From Liriodendron chinense (taxonomy: Eukaryota > Streptophyta > Magnoliopsida > Magnoliales > Magnoliaceae): a stretch of 64,000 nt of DNA. Below are positions 42,711 through 54,557 of this stretch, one piece after another. Numbering within the stretch: the stretch's first letter is position 1; every line of letters starts with the position of its first letter. The position numbers were made by a program, and so were the translations under genes. The notes beneath the pieces are model-generated. The model saw only the letters and a program-made list of their open reading frames with translations. It made no database searches and was not told the DNA's origin. The stretch lies in NCBI GenBank assembly GCA_003013855.2, contig PVNU02002743.1, positions 62,001 through 126,000 on the forward strand, given 5' to 3'.

Positions 42711-44253
42711 TGTTCGCTTCCCCAAGTGTAGGGTTGCGATGTAGTAATAATCTCGGTAAGACCGAGGTCGATCCTCAGGAACTTATGTAGGATTTCACAA
42801 ACTCATCCACAAGTGTCTATTGAAATCTACTAATCAGATTGTTGTATGAAATTGATATGAGTAACAGAAGTTGAATTAAATCGAAAGTAACTAATTATAA
42901 GAAGGCACTAGGGGTTCAAGGATCCACTTGTAGCAATCCTTAATGTTCAATCCACTGTGGTTTCTTATTCTCTCAACTAGAATCGACGTTCAGGTCTATC
43001 TAGTCGGATGATAGAGCTATTAAACCAAACAGTCTGTAATATGTAAGTTCTATGCATAAGATTCACTCAATGCAGGCTGATCTGAGCATGCTCAATTGCA
43101 TAGGTCATTCCCCTTTCCAAAAGGTCTAGTTCACAATCATAACCATTCTCAAGTCCTGTCACAAGACAAGGCTAGATCAGGATTTGAACTTGATTCAAAT
43201 CACATGCACAGTCCATACATATTCCAGAAAAATAGAAAAGTAGAACTTTGGTAGGAAGTTCCTTTATGAAGATCATAGTACTAGAGCGCACTCCGATTCC
43301 TCGGATCATACAGGTCTAGACCGTTACAAACCAATTAAGCAATTAAGTAATTCTCCCAAACATCCATGAGTCATCATAATACTAAGAAAAACTACTCAAA
43401 AACTTGTATAAACTTCAAACCTTAGTTCATAATCATGAATTCCACACTTAAAACCACTTAACTACGAATTAAAACATCTTGGATCCACTACAAGCTTCAC
43501 CTCTTAGCCCTAGCTAAGAGGTTTAGCTGCTCATGATCCAAGGAAACATGAAACAACTACAAAAGCATGAAAACAGCAAAAGCAAACCAAAAGGAGTTGT
43601 GAAACTCCAATCTCCACTTCCACAGCCTCCAACCTCGCTTGAACCCTTTTAGGATACCCTAGGAACGATCCCTAGGTGTCCTTTTATAGTCTGGAGGCTC
43701 CACAACTTCGGAAGGATCGAGAAATTTCGTAAGAGTTATGCAGCGCAGAGAAAATCGGGCTGAAATTGGAAATTTCTAACTTCTTACGCACAGCCGACCG
43801 GTCACGACCGGTTGGCCTCAATAGACAATCACTCCAGCAAGCATGGCCGACCGGTCATGACCGGTCGGACGTCTTCAACATTCCTCCAGCAACTGTGGCC
43901 GACCGGTCAAGACCGGTCGGTCATCTTCATTTGAGCTTTAATGTGTATGGCTGACTGGTCTAGACTGGTCAGGCTTCCTTGGCCGACCGGTCACGACCGG
44001 TCAGCTTCTTTTTCTTCTTGTTTTCTTCCTTTCTTTCTTCTGCTTTCTTCCTTCTTTACTTCCTTCTTTGCTTCGGCCCTCCTTTGAATCTTCATCCAAG
44101 GTCCTAAACATGATCTTTTCATCTTCAAATGGGTGGAGTTCACTCTCAATCCTGTAGTCACAAAACATGCATTAGATTCATCTACAAACCATGCAAACCT
44201 TGCACAATGAGTGATGAATTGGGGTTAGAATATGCACAATTAAGAGCTCAACA
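42711..44253 (-). repeat. B-II 5' LTR (1543 bp)
   Basis: 52 bp shorter than the 3' LTR. The missing piece is one spacer plus one palindrome. TATA at 43688-43681 (- strand), stem-loop at 43499-43522, palindromes at 43787-44010 (five units, one with GACTGG changes). Confidence 0.92.
43787..44010. repeat. Palindrome array, five units (B-II 5' LTR)
   Basis: Units near 43793, 43844, 43896, 43949 and 43981. The second unit joins the left flank of unit 2 and the right flank of unit 3 of the 3' LTR, as expected from unequal recombination within the palindrome. Confidence 0.88.
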
Positions 44254-44258
44254 ACTAC

Positions 44259-47200
44259 ATTCTCTACTCCTTTCTTATCACGTATTTCTATGTCGAATTC
44301 CTGGAGTAGAAGGATCCATCTTAACAACCATGGTTTAGCATCTTTCTTAGAAAGAAAATACTTAAGCGCGGCATGGTCAGTGAATATAATGATCTTGGAT
44401 CCAATCAAGTAGGACCTAAACTTGTCCAAGGCAAAAACTACGGCTAAAAGTTCTTTTTCAGTAGTGGTGTAGTTTGCTTGGGCTGAGTTTAAGGTTCTAC
44501 TTGCATAGTAGATGACACATGGCTTTTTCTCTTTTCTTTGACCTAACACGGCCCCAATAGCATAGTCACTAGCATCACACATAATCTCAAAAGGAATGCT
44601 CCAATCAGGTGGTTGCATTATGGGAGCACATGTTAGCATACCTTTAAGGGTGGTAAAGGCCTTTTGACATTCTTCATTCCACTCGAATGAATTTTCCTTT
44701 TGAAGTAGGTTACATAAAGGGCGAGAGAGTGAACTGAAGTCCTTTATGAACCTTCTGTAAAATCCAGCGTGTCCTAAAAAGGACCGTACATCTCGTATGC
44801 TTTTGGGTGGTGGAAGGTAAGAGATAAGATCAATTTTCGCTTTGTCCACCTCAATTCCATTTTGTGAAACGATGTGACCAAGTACAATTCCTTTTTGAAC
44901 CATAAAGTGACACTTCTCCCAATTGAGCACAAGGTTTTTCTCTTCACATCTTTTCAGCACAGACTTCAAGTGCTCAAGGCACTCATCAAAGCTACAACCA
45001 AATACGGAAAAATCATCCATGAAGACTTCGAGAATGATCCCCACCATGTCAGAAAAGATGCTCATCATACAACGCTGAAAGGTGGCAGGGGCATTACATA
45101 GTCCAAATGGCATCCGTCGATAGGCGAAAGTGCCGAATGGACATGTGAATGTAGTCTTTTCTTGGTCTTCACGGGCAATTTCTATTTGGTTGTACCCTGA
45201 ATAGCCATCAAGGAAGCAAAAGTGGGAATGACCCGCCAACCGTTCTAAAATCTGATCAACAAATGGTAGGGGGAAGTGGTCTTTCCTCGTGACAGTGTTT
45301 AACTTCCTGTAGTCAATGCACATTCTCCAACCGGTAGTGACTCTAGTTGGTACGAGTTCATTATTGGCATTGGCTACGATGGTTATTCCGGATTTCTTAG
45401 GCACCACTTGAGTTGGGCTCACCCATTGGCTATTGGATATTGGGTAAATAATACCTACATCCAATAGCTTCACTACTTCGGCCTTAACCACATCCTTCAT
45501 GTTTGGATTTAGTCGTCTTTGTAGTTGCCTAGATGTCTTCGCATTCTCTTCAAGGTGTATGTGATGAGTACAAATCAGTGGGTCTATGCCTTTGAGATCC
45601 GCAATTGACCATCCAATGGCACTCTTGTGCTCTAGTAGAGTGGCTATTAGCCTACTCTCTTGTTCCTCATCCAAGTGGAAAGAAATCACCACTGGATATG
45701 TCTCATCTCGACCTAAATAAACATATTTCAGCTCACTTGGTAGTAGTTTTAGGTCGAGTGTTGGTGCTTTGATGTTGGATGGGAGGGCCTTGTTCTTATT
45801 TACAGGCAAAGGCTCAATTGGGGCCCTCCATCTTTTATTCTCAAGCACCGGCATCACATCTAGAATGGCATCCATCTCTTGTGTTGTGTCATCATTTATT
45901 TCATGAGAATGGGCCACACATGCCTCCAAAGGGTCGGAAGATAGTGACAAGGGGAATGTATCTTCCACGAATGATTCAATCATGTTTAGTTCGTGGATAT
46001 CATCATCAACCTCCTGTGGTTGCCTGCATAAATCAAATATGTTAAGCTCAAGGGTCATATTTCCAAAGGACATTTGTACAAGTCTGTTTCTACAATTGAT
46101 AATGGCATTTAAGGTAGCTAGAAACGGTCGTCCAAGTATGACGGGAATTCGAGCACCGGTGCCTATCACGGGATGTGTATCCAAGACAATAAAGTCTACT
46201 GGGTAGTAGAATTTATCAACTTGGACTAGAACATCCTCTATCATTCCTCTCGGTATACGGATGGATCTATCAGCAAGTTGGAGTGTGGTTTTGGTGGGTT
46301 TCAATTCACCTAACCCAAGTTGTTCGTAGACCGAGTATGGAATGAGATTCACACTTGCCCTCAAGTCGAGTAGGGCTTGTTTAATCCGGTAGTCTCCTAT
46401 GATGCATGAGATGGTTGGACTACCCGGATCCTTGTATTTTTGGGGCACCTCTTGTTTGATGATGACGCTCAAATTCTCGGTCAAAAGTACTTTGTTGTGA
46501 ACATTGTGTTTCCTTTTGATTGTACACAACTCCTTTAGAAATTTGGCATACGATGGTATTTGTTTTATTGCATCTAACAACGGGATGTTGATCTTCACCT
46601 GCTTGAAAACTCCTAAAATCTCCAGATTTTTATCTAAAGGTTTAGGTGAAATCAACCTTTGTGAAAATGGGGCAACCGGCTTGTATTGTCTTTCCGGTTT
46701 TTTCTCTTGGGGAATATTGTTTGGGCTATCATCATCTTTGGGAATTTTCGGATCCTTAGGCTTTGGGGCCTTCACCGGATTACATTTGTCAATTTTTTTC
46801 CCACTTCTCAAAGTGGTGATAGCTTGGACATGTTCCGTATGGTGGGAGGATGAGCTTGCATCTTGTATCTCATACTGGGTCCTTGGGTTAGGAAGAGGTT
46901 GGGCAGGAAGTGTGCCCTTCTCTCTAACACTAAGATGAGATTCAACTCTAGCCAGTGATGTTTTCATTTCATTGATGGCTTGAGTTGAATTTTGGTTGAA
47001 TTTCAACTGTTCTTGCATGAACCCATCTATTTTTAGAGAATTTGTCTTGTTATACTCAGCCTGGACTGATACGAATGCACCCAACATCTCCTCTAGTGAT
47101 ACTTTTGGAGTGTTGTTTGCATTTGCAGTGGGTCCATTCCTCCAACTGAAGTTGGGATGGTTCTTCCAATTAGGATTAAACGTGTTTGAGTTTGGAGCAC

Positions 47201-48301
47201 CATATTGCTGTTGATAACTGTTTATGGCATTTGTTTGTTCTTGTAAGATGCCTTGGACTGATGAAATTGTGGGACAATCTTGTGTAGTATGTTGAGTTCC
47301 AGCACAAATTCCATAAACAGTTTCAACGTCAGTGGAGTTGATTGTTTCTCCTTTCCTTAATTCCATGGCTTCGACCTTTCTTGTGAGGCTAGCCAACCGT
47401 GCACTTATGCTATCTTCTTCTAATAAGACATATATCCCCCCTTTTCCTTTTGTTGGCCAGTCTTGGAAGTAGTTGGTTTCAATGTGTCCCAAGCCTGTGC
47501 ATTCTCAGCCAATTCTTCCAAATAATCCCATGCTTCATCAGCTTCCTTATTCATGAACTCCCCGTTACACATCATCTCTACAAATTAGCGCATGGGTGAA
47601 GTCAGTCCTTCATAGAAAAAGCTTATAACCCGCCAAATTTCTTAGCCATGATGTGGGCATGCATTTAATAACTCCTTAAACCTCTCCCAACATTGGAAGA
47701 AGGTTTCATCTTCCTTTTGGGCAAAGTTCATTATAAGGCGCTTCAACATGTTCGTTTTGTGAGTAGGGAAGAATTTTTTTATAAATTCTCTGTGCATATC
47801 AGTCCACGCACCAATTGATCTTGGCCTCAATGCATAAAGCCAACCCTTAGCTTTATCTTTAAGAGTAAAAGGGAAGAATTTGAGTCTTACTATATCTTCA
47901 GTAACATTTGCAAAGTGCATGGTGGTGATTACCTCATCAAACTCCTTAAGGTGTTGATAGGCACTTTCACTGTCTAAACCATGGAATTTAGGGAGAAGTT
48001 GAATCACTCCCGGTTTCAAATCCACATTCCCTGCATTTTGTGAAAAAACTATGCATGAGGGAGTGCTCGCTCTTGCGGGTTGCAAGAAATCATGTAAAGT
48101 CCTAGGTCGGGGAATATTCTCAACCACATTCTCCCCTGTTTCAGTTTGGTTTTGGCCCGGATTAGGTTGATTTGCAGCCATATTTTCAGACAAAATTGGA
48201 GAGTTTAGATGTCTCCTAGCACGTGGTTCTCTGTCAATTCCTTCTACTATCCCCCCTTCACGTATGAGTCGGTTATTAGAATCCCTAGCCCAATGTGGCA
48301 T
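44259..48301 (-). pseudogene. B-I gag, protease, RT and RNase H; broken
   Basis: 48301-47642 is the gag N-terminus, open to CPHHG and then TAA. A second stop replaces Gln near 47587, and a one-base frame change occurs in a G run near 47445. From there 1000+ codons are open: knuckle YGICAGTQHTTQDC (first Cys of the CX2C now Tyr), protease reading DLRAS in place of DLGAS, reverse transcriptase with FMDDFSVFG, and RNase H with CDASDYAIG. The B-II insertion at 44258 cuts it inside ...KKGVENVV; the remainder is at 22722-21324. The apparent tail after VENVV on the - strand is B-II LTR. Both the changed Cys and the changed Gly would be expected to impair function. Confidence 0.9.
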
Positions 48302-48847
48302 GCAAAACCAAAAAAATAAGAAACAAAGCGAAAGAAGAATTCTTCCTCCCTTTCTTTACTTTTCTCTAAGACCGAAGCACAAGGTGTCTTGCAATGGCTA
48401 AGCCAGAAGCAAGGATAGAGACCGATTTCTCCTGGTCAATAGGGGTTCAGAGAACTCCCCACCCACTCTTTGAATCTTTTGAGAAAAAGTGCAGAAAAAG
48501 GAGAAAGAGGAATAGAGATGAGAAAAGAAATCTCTGAGCACAAGGTGATCCAAGACGGCAGAGCCGACCAATAGGAATCCAGGTGGCAAAAAGGCCAACC
48601 TTTCAGAGATCCAAAAGGAGTCTCCACCCACTCTACAAGAGATGAATAAGATAGGAATGAATAGGAGAAGGAGAAGAGTAAGGTTTAGAAAGATATAACC
48701 TGATTCGGCACTTGAAATCCTTGTATCTTCTTCAGCTTCCTAGAAATCCCTGAAAAGAAAAATCAAATAAACAAACTAAGTTAGTCCTAAAATCTTAAAA
48801 ATTCTAAATAGATACTAATTTCCGAAATTTGTGAAAAACCGTCAAAA
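48302..48847 (-). other. 5' leader of B-I
   Basis: About 545 nt, very similar to the B-II leader. It contains the matching 77-codon upstream frame at 48631-48398 (MGGDSFWISER). Confidence 0.6.
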
Positions 48848-48865
48848 TCCCCGGCAACGGCGCCA
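48848..48865 (-). promoter_or_regulatory. Primer binding site of B-I, tRNA-Asp
   Basis: TCCCCGGCAACGGCGCCA on the + strand, identical to the B-II site, 6 bp from the LTR at 48872. Confidence 0.92.
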
Positions 48866-49948
48866 AAAACTTGTTCGCTTCCCCAAGTGTAGGGTTGCGA
48901 TGTAGTAATAATCTCGGTAAGACCGAGGTCGATCCACAGGGACTTATGTAGGATTTCACAAACTCATCCAAAAGTGTCTATTGAAAGCTTATAATCAGAT
49001 TTTGAATGGAATTGATATGAATAGCAGTTTTAAACTAATTTGAATGTAGACAATTATAAAAAGGCACTAGGGGTTCAAGGATCCACTTGTAGCAATCCTT
49101 GATGTTCAATCCGCTGTGGTTTCTCATTCTCTCAACTAGAATCGATATTAAGATCTATCTAGTCGGATGATAGAGCTGTTAAACCAAAAAATCTGTAATA
49201 TGTAAGTGCAATGCATATAATTCACTCCATGTAGGCTGAGCTGAGCATGCTCAATTGCATAGGTCACTCCCCTTTCCAAAAGGTCTAGTTCACAATCATA
49301 ACCATCCTCAAGTCCTGTCACAAGACAAGGCTAGATCATGATTTGAACTTGATTCAAATCATATGCACAGTCCATACATATTCCAGAAAATCAGAAAATT
49401 AGAACTTTGGTAGGAAGTCCCTTCATGAAGATCTTAGTACTAGAGCGCACTCCGATTCCTCGGAACATAAAGGTCTAGACTGTCACAAACCAATTAAGCA
49501 ATTAAGTAATTCTCTCAAACATCCATGAGTCATCATAAGACTAAGAAAAACTACTCAAAAACTTGTATAAACTTCAAACCTTAGTTCATAATCATGAATT
49601 CCACACTTAAAACCACTTAACTACGAATTAAAACATCTTGGATCCACTACAAGCTTCACCTCTTAGCCCTAGCTAAGAGGTTTAGCTGCTCATGATCCAA
49701 GGAAACATGAAACAACTGAAAATTTCATAAAAACTGCAAAAACAAACTCCAAGGAGTTGTGGAACTCCCAAATTCACTTCCGCCGCCTCTAAGCTTGCTC
49801 CAACCCCTCTTTTATATCCTAGGAACGATCCCTAGGTGTCCTTTTATAGTTTGGAGGCTCCACAACTTCGGAAGAGTCGAGAAACTGCGTAAAACTTACG
49901 CAGCGCAGAGAAAATAGGACTATATCTGGAAGTTTCTAAATTCTTACG

Positions 49949-50270
49949 CACAGCTGACCGGTCATGACCGGTCGGGCTCAATGGACAGCCACTCCAGCAA
50001 GCATGGCCGACCGGTCATGACCGGTCGGGCTTGTCCAGCCTTGGTCCAGCAACCATGTCCGACCGGTCATGACCGGTCGGACGTGTTCAGCACGTTCCAA
50101 CGACCATGGCCGACCGGTCATGACCGGTCAGCCTTGTTCAATACCATTCCAGTGTTCATGTCCGACCTGTCATGACCGGTCGGACGTCTTCAGCAACCTC
50201 CCAACGTGCATGGCTGACCGGTCTAGACCGGTCTGGCTGCCTTGGCCGACCGGTCAGGACCGGTTGGTCT
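49949..50270. repeat. Palindrome array, seven units (B-I 5' LTR)
   Basis: The same seven units as at 19611-19930. Single-base changes hit the palindromes in several units (GACCTGTC, GGTCAGCC, CTGACCGG). Confidence 0.9.
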
Positions 50271-50484
50271 CTTTTTCTGCTTGCTTTCTTCCTTTCTTTC
50301 TTCTATTTTCTTCTTTCCTTGCTTCTCTCTTTGCTTCCTTCTTCCTTCGGCCCTCCTTGGGTCTTTATCTCAGGTTCTAAATCAGCTCTTTTCATCATTT
50401 ATTAGGCGGCGTTCTCTCTCAAACCTGCAATCACATAACATGCATTAGATTTGTCTATAAACCATGCAAACCTCGCACAATGAG

Positions 50485-53400
50485 TGTAATGACCCGGGAT
50501 TTTGGGTGCGTGTAGATACGTACATGAGTATGTACACTACGTTAGTTCAAGCATATACATGTATAAATCCATTAACCGTTGATTTCCAAGATGAACCATC
50601 AATTACACTTATTTATCAAAACCAACTGTTCAATTAATTATTCATCACTAGGTAAAGGTATCTGACCGTACACTTCAAATTTGGACAAGCCGATCATGGT
50701 AAACTAAACCCTTGATCCCCATAGCTGCTCATACACAAATCAATTTAACATTCTGATCCGTTCATCTTGTTTATCATACATTGACATGCTTAACCTACCG
50801 TCAAAACTATGATCTGATGAAATTTCATGAGTAGACAAGTCATTAAAGTCTAACGGTGTATAGGTCTCACCAATAGGCCACCCAAAGACCATATTAGGAA
50901 TATCAGTTTGAGAAACTGACCGTACAATAAGTCATACTTGTGTTTAAGAACATAAACATCTAATTAGAAAAAAATTGGCCCTTCATATAACCATCCATCG
51001 AATTCGTATCTGCTGATTGGGCCACCCAAATAACAAACCGAACCGATCATTTCGAAGATCATAGGATATATACCAAGACTACCGGTTAAATTTTCTATTA
51101 GATATGTATAAATGTCACTTTGGATCACCTAGTGTAATGGACCACTAAAAGTGCATCTTGGTTATCTGTAAGAGATCAACGCCCAAAATTAACCTGTATA
51201 AAGAGCGCAGAAAATGACAGGCCTTGGTGAAGTTTCACCGAAAACTGATGGTAAACGGGACCGCTACAGGTGGTTGAACTCAAAAACAAAGAAAAGGGTA
51301 AACTTGGAATTACCTTAAATATATATATGGTTGAATCGTTACTTACGTTAGTGTAAGTTTTAACGTAAGTTTACTTACCCATCTTTTGCATGAAGCGGCC
51401 CACCTAAACATCGGATCTGCCTCATTTTTGGTGTCACACCCTAAAACTCCCTGGCCTAACTAATGAGCGGAGTAGATTTGTCACATACATCACGGTGGAA
51501 CCCACGTGCACAACGTGCACGTCATCCTCTCGGTCAACGTGCGTTGACCCCGTATTCAAGAAGACCGAGCGTCTTCTTCGCTGGACGCTGCAACAGCGAA
51601 CGGACGCTGTCCGTCCGCACCATCCACTCCGTCCGTGTGTGGGCCCCACATCTAAGATCTGAACCGCCCATTCTTTTCCTTTAACCCACGTATGGGGTCC
51701 CCTTGAGTTTCTTTCATAACGGTCGCCAATCCAGGCTTTTCCAAATCACCGTCCAAACCAAAAGATCCCAAGATCCGGTCCGTTGCTCTGCATGGACGGA
51801 CCAAACTTCTTTAGGGGGTTCGTGTGGACCCCACCTAGGTTTCCAACGTCTCACTTGGGGTTTTGTCTACAAGAAACGAAAACGGAAGCCTTCTCCAACT
51901 CAAACTCTACCACCTTCGGTTCGGTTGTAGTACCGCGTAACTCAGGCCATGCAAGCCCATCTTAGACCGTCCAATCTCATCTAGGGTGGTGTATAAGACC
52001 CCCCTAGGTGTCGTTTCCTAGAAGAGAAACGTAGAGAGAGAGAGAAGAGCGGGTAGAGAGAGAAAGAGAAAGAGAAAGAGAGAGAGAGTGAGTACGAGTA
52101 GAGAGAGAGGGAGGCTTTGTAGAGAGAGAGAGAGAGAGATTTCTGGGGCAATATCCCAGCAGCAAGGAGAGAAGAAGAAGAAAGAAAAAGAAGAAGAAGA
52201 AGAAAGAAGAAGGAAAGAAGAAAGAAAGATTGAAACTGTGAGTTTAATCTCATATCGTTTTTCCATTGTATTCACAATTTCTTTTTAGTTGAAATTGGTT
52301 TTGGATTTTATATTATATTTTAGATTGGTTAATCGTCATGCGAAAGTTACAATCTTTGTTTGGTTTTGTTTTAAACAATTGTTGGAAATTTATATAGTTT
52401 CATGAATTTATGGATTTGCATGATTGTAATTGGTGCCTTGATGGGCTGAAATTTTGTTATATTACATTCTATTTGAAAGTTGGATTTTGAAGGGTTGGTT
52501 TTACAGTGATTTTGATAAATCATATGAATTTGATACCCATTAAGGTTGTACATGTGTGAGCTTATTTTTGAATTATCTTGGAAAGATGTTATGGAGTATT
52601 GATTTGGTTCATGCATAGCACGATTTGAGAACTCCAGTTGTTACCGTAGGGTGAGCACCCTGGTGTGTGCAATAGGCCCATTGATGATTGTTTGGGTGAG
52701 CACCCAAGTGTGTGCAACAGTCCCTGGTTGAGCGCCCTGTGTGTGCAATATACCCTTCTGATAGTCCATCGATTGTGGACGGGTTGGTTGAGCTCCCTGG
52801 TGTGTGCAAGATACCATACTAGCGTACCCGGTGGATATCAGATGATTTTAGCAGGTTGGGTGAGTTCCCTGGTGCTGTACAAGAGACCAACTCTGCAGTT
52901 GTGAAACAGTGTAGGCCCGACTATAAACTGGCCCTGGATGTTCTACTGATAACCGTACTGAGATTGTTGAAGCATACTTGCATTCCATGCATCACGTGCA
53001 TGTTTAAGAGGTTTTTGGTTTGATGAAATAACTATTGGAATTGTAGAGAATTGGTACTTTAATGGTTAAGTGGTTTTCTATGTCGAATTACATGTGCTAA
53101 ACTATATGAGAATGCTCACCGGCTTTTATAGCTGACGCAGTGTTATGCGATTAACCGTAGTGACAGGTGATGATTTAGAGGACATTGAAGAAGCGGTTCC
53201 AGATGAGGAAATACTCTAGAAGATTTTATTTGAATTAGTTATTTGATTTTTGGTTTGAAAGCATTGATGTAATAAGGTCCATTAGACGGCCATTAGTTTA
53301 GACAGTTGGGAACAATTTCATAGACTCGTTGATTTTAGTTTAATTTTCAAAGTTGGTTTATTTTTTATTCCATATATTTGGTACCTTGTGAATGGAAAGG

Positions 53401-53499
53401 ATAAAAGTTTCAGTTGTGATTGTGAATGATTCATTCATAACACCCTTGATTTCGAAATTTGAGTTATATACTCGAGTGTCGAATTTTGGGGGCGTTACA
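50485..53499 (+). repeat. 5' LTR of the gene-less element
   Basis: 3015 bp. TATA-like TATAAGA at 51992-51998, then a GA-rich leader (52028-52240). Five imperfect repeats of GGTGAGC(A/G)CCCTGGTGTGTGCAA lie at 52650-52880. The remainder is non-coding. Confidence 0.92.
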
Positions 53500-53501
53500 G
53501 T

Positions 53502-53513
53502 TGGTATCAGAGA
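53502..53513 (+). promoter_or_regulatory. Primer binding site, initiator tRNA-Met
   Basis: TGGTATCAGAGA, two bases after the LTR, matches the tRNA-iMet 3' end except the last base. Confidence 0.85.
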
Positions 53514-54541
53514 ATAGGAATGAGATAAACTGTGCCTTGGGAAAAATTCCACCAAAGTTTTAGGATATAGGGTAGCTTCATGAATGTAGAAACTCTAAAC
53601 ATAGGCTCCCAAATACTTTTAGGATAGCCATTGAACTTAGACACATGTACCTAGGTACCAAGAGGAGTGAATTCCCACCTTAGTGAGCGTTTTGCTAAAT
53701 CATAAGTAATCGAAATTAAAAATTTTAAACCTCTGTGATCTTTCTTAGGGTTATAAGGACATTCCCACGAAATCACAACAAGTGGATTGACCAGAAATCG
53801 ATATTTTTGAATTTTTCCTTAATTTTCACTTGTAGGACTAAAATTATGGACCAAATTCATACCTATGATTACCTATGACAAAATACAAGTCTAAAAATTT
53901 TCAAAATTTTCTTGGAGGTCAGAAACATACCCATTGATATCCCTGTAAAATTTAAGAACAAACGGAATTGTAAAAAAATTCTAAATATTCTAGAAGTAGA
54001 TTGAGAAACATGAAATCTGCTGCTGGACAGCAACATATTACTACCTTTATCAGGGAGAAAATCTAAGAATTATTAGGTATTTTGAGCTGAAAATTTTTCT
54101 GATGATACATCTTGAAGTCAGTAACATCTGTTCCAAATTTTAGATCGATTGGATGTATGGTTTGGAAGAAATAAATTTTAAAGTAACTGCCTGTCCAGCC
54201 ACCCGATTTTCTTGCGAAACCTCCATCAAACAAACATATGGAGAGACATAAGGGACCTAGATCAAAGAGTGGATAATTAAATTATTATTAATGAAATATT
54301 AAATCATGTGTGGATATTTGGATGATCCGATATTTTGAGGAGTACTAAAATAAATTTTGTTGGTTGTATGATTCTCCCTTTGTGGCTTATGATAATTGAA
54401 GATTGATACATATGTACTCTAATCTCAAGGACGAGATTCTTTTAGGGGGGTAGATTTTCAGAACCCGAGTTCATATGATGAATTATGCATACTATCATCT
54501 CTATACATCGTGGAAGTTTTTGAATTTCGGGACGAAATTCC
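53514..54541 (+). other. Non-coding interior of the gene-less element
   Basis: No frame above ~60 codons and no gag or pol motif. A PPT-like GACGAGATTCTTTTAGGGGGG lies at about 54430-54450, ~100 bp before the functional one. Confidence 0.8.
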
Positions 54542-54557
54542 TTTAAGGAGGGTAGAA
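54542..54557 (+). promoter_or_regulatory. Polypurine tract of the gene-less element
   Basis: TTTAAGGAGGGTAGAA abuts the 3' LTR at 54558. Confidence 0.75.

Larger units (their letters stand above)
22728..44253 (-). mobile_element. Athila-lineage element B-II with element A inside
   Basis: LTRs at 22728-24322 (3') and 42711-44253 (5') bracket PBS 42704-42687, gag-protease 42143-40072, the remainder of protease, reverse transcriptase, RNase H and integrase 28838-25472, and PPT 24336-24323. TSD ACTAC lies at 22723-22727 and 44254-44258, inside the B-I sequence GTCAGCTACTACATTC, which is seen uninterrupted at 26870. Element A interrupts the protease region at 28844-40066. By eye the LTRs differ at roughly 20 positions plus one 52-bp unit. 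Confidence 0.92.

Noticed and set aside
44178..44258. C-terminal extension of the B-I frame (…VENVVVELLIVHILTP…)
   Set aside because: This part lies in the B-II LTR beyond the insertion joint at 44253/44254; it is a chance read-through, not a B-I sequence.
51434..52290. Frames of 60-90 codons in the 3-kb LTR, duplicated at 55507-56350
   Set aside because: They are present in both LTRs only because LTRs are copies; the composition is GA/CT-repeat driven and no domain is recognisable.
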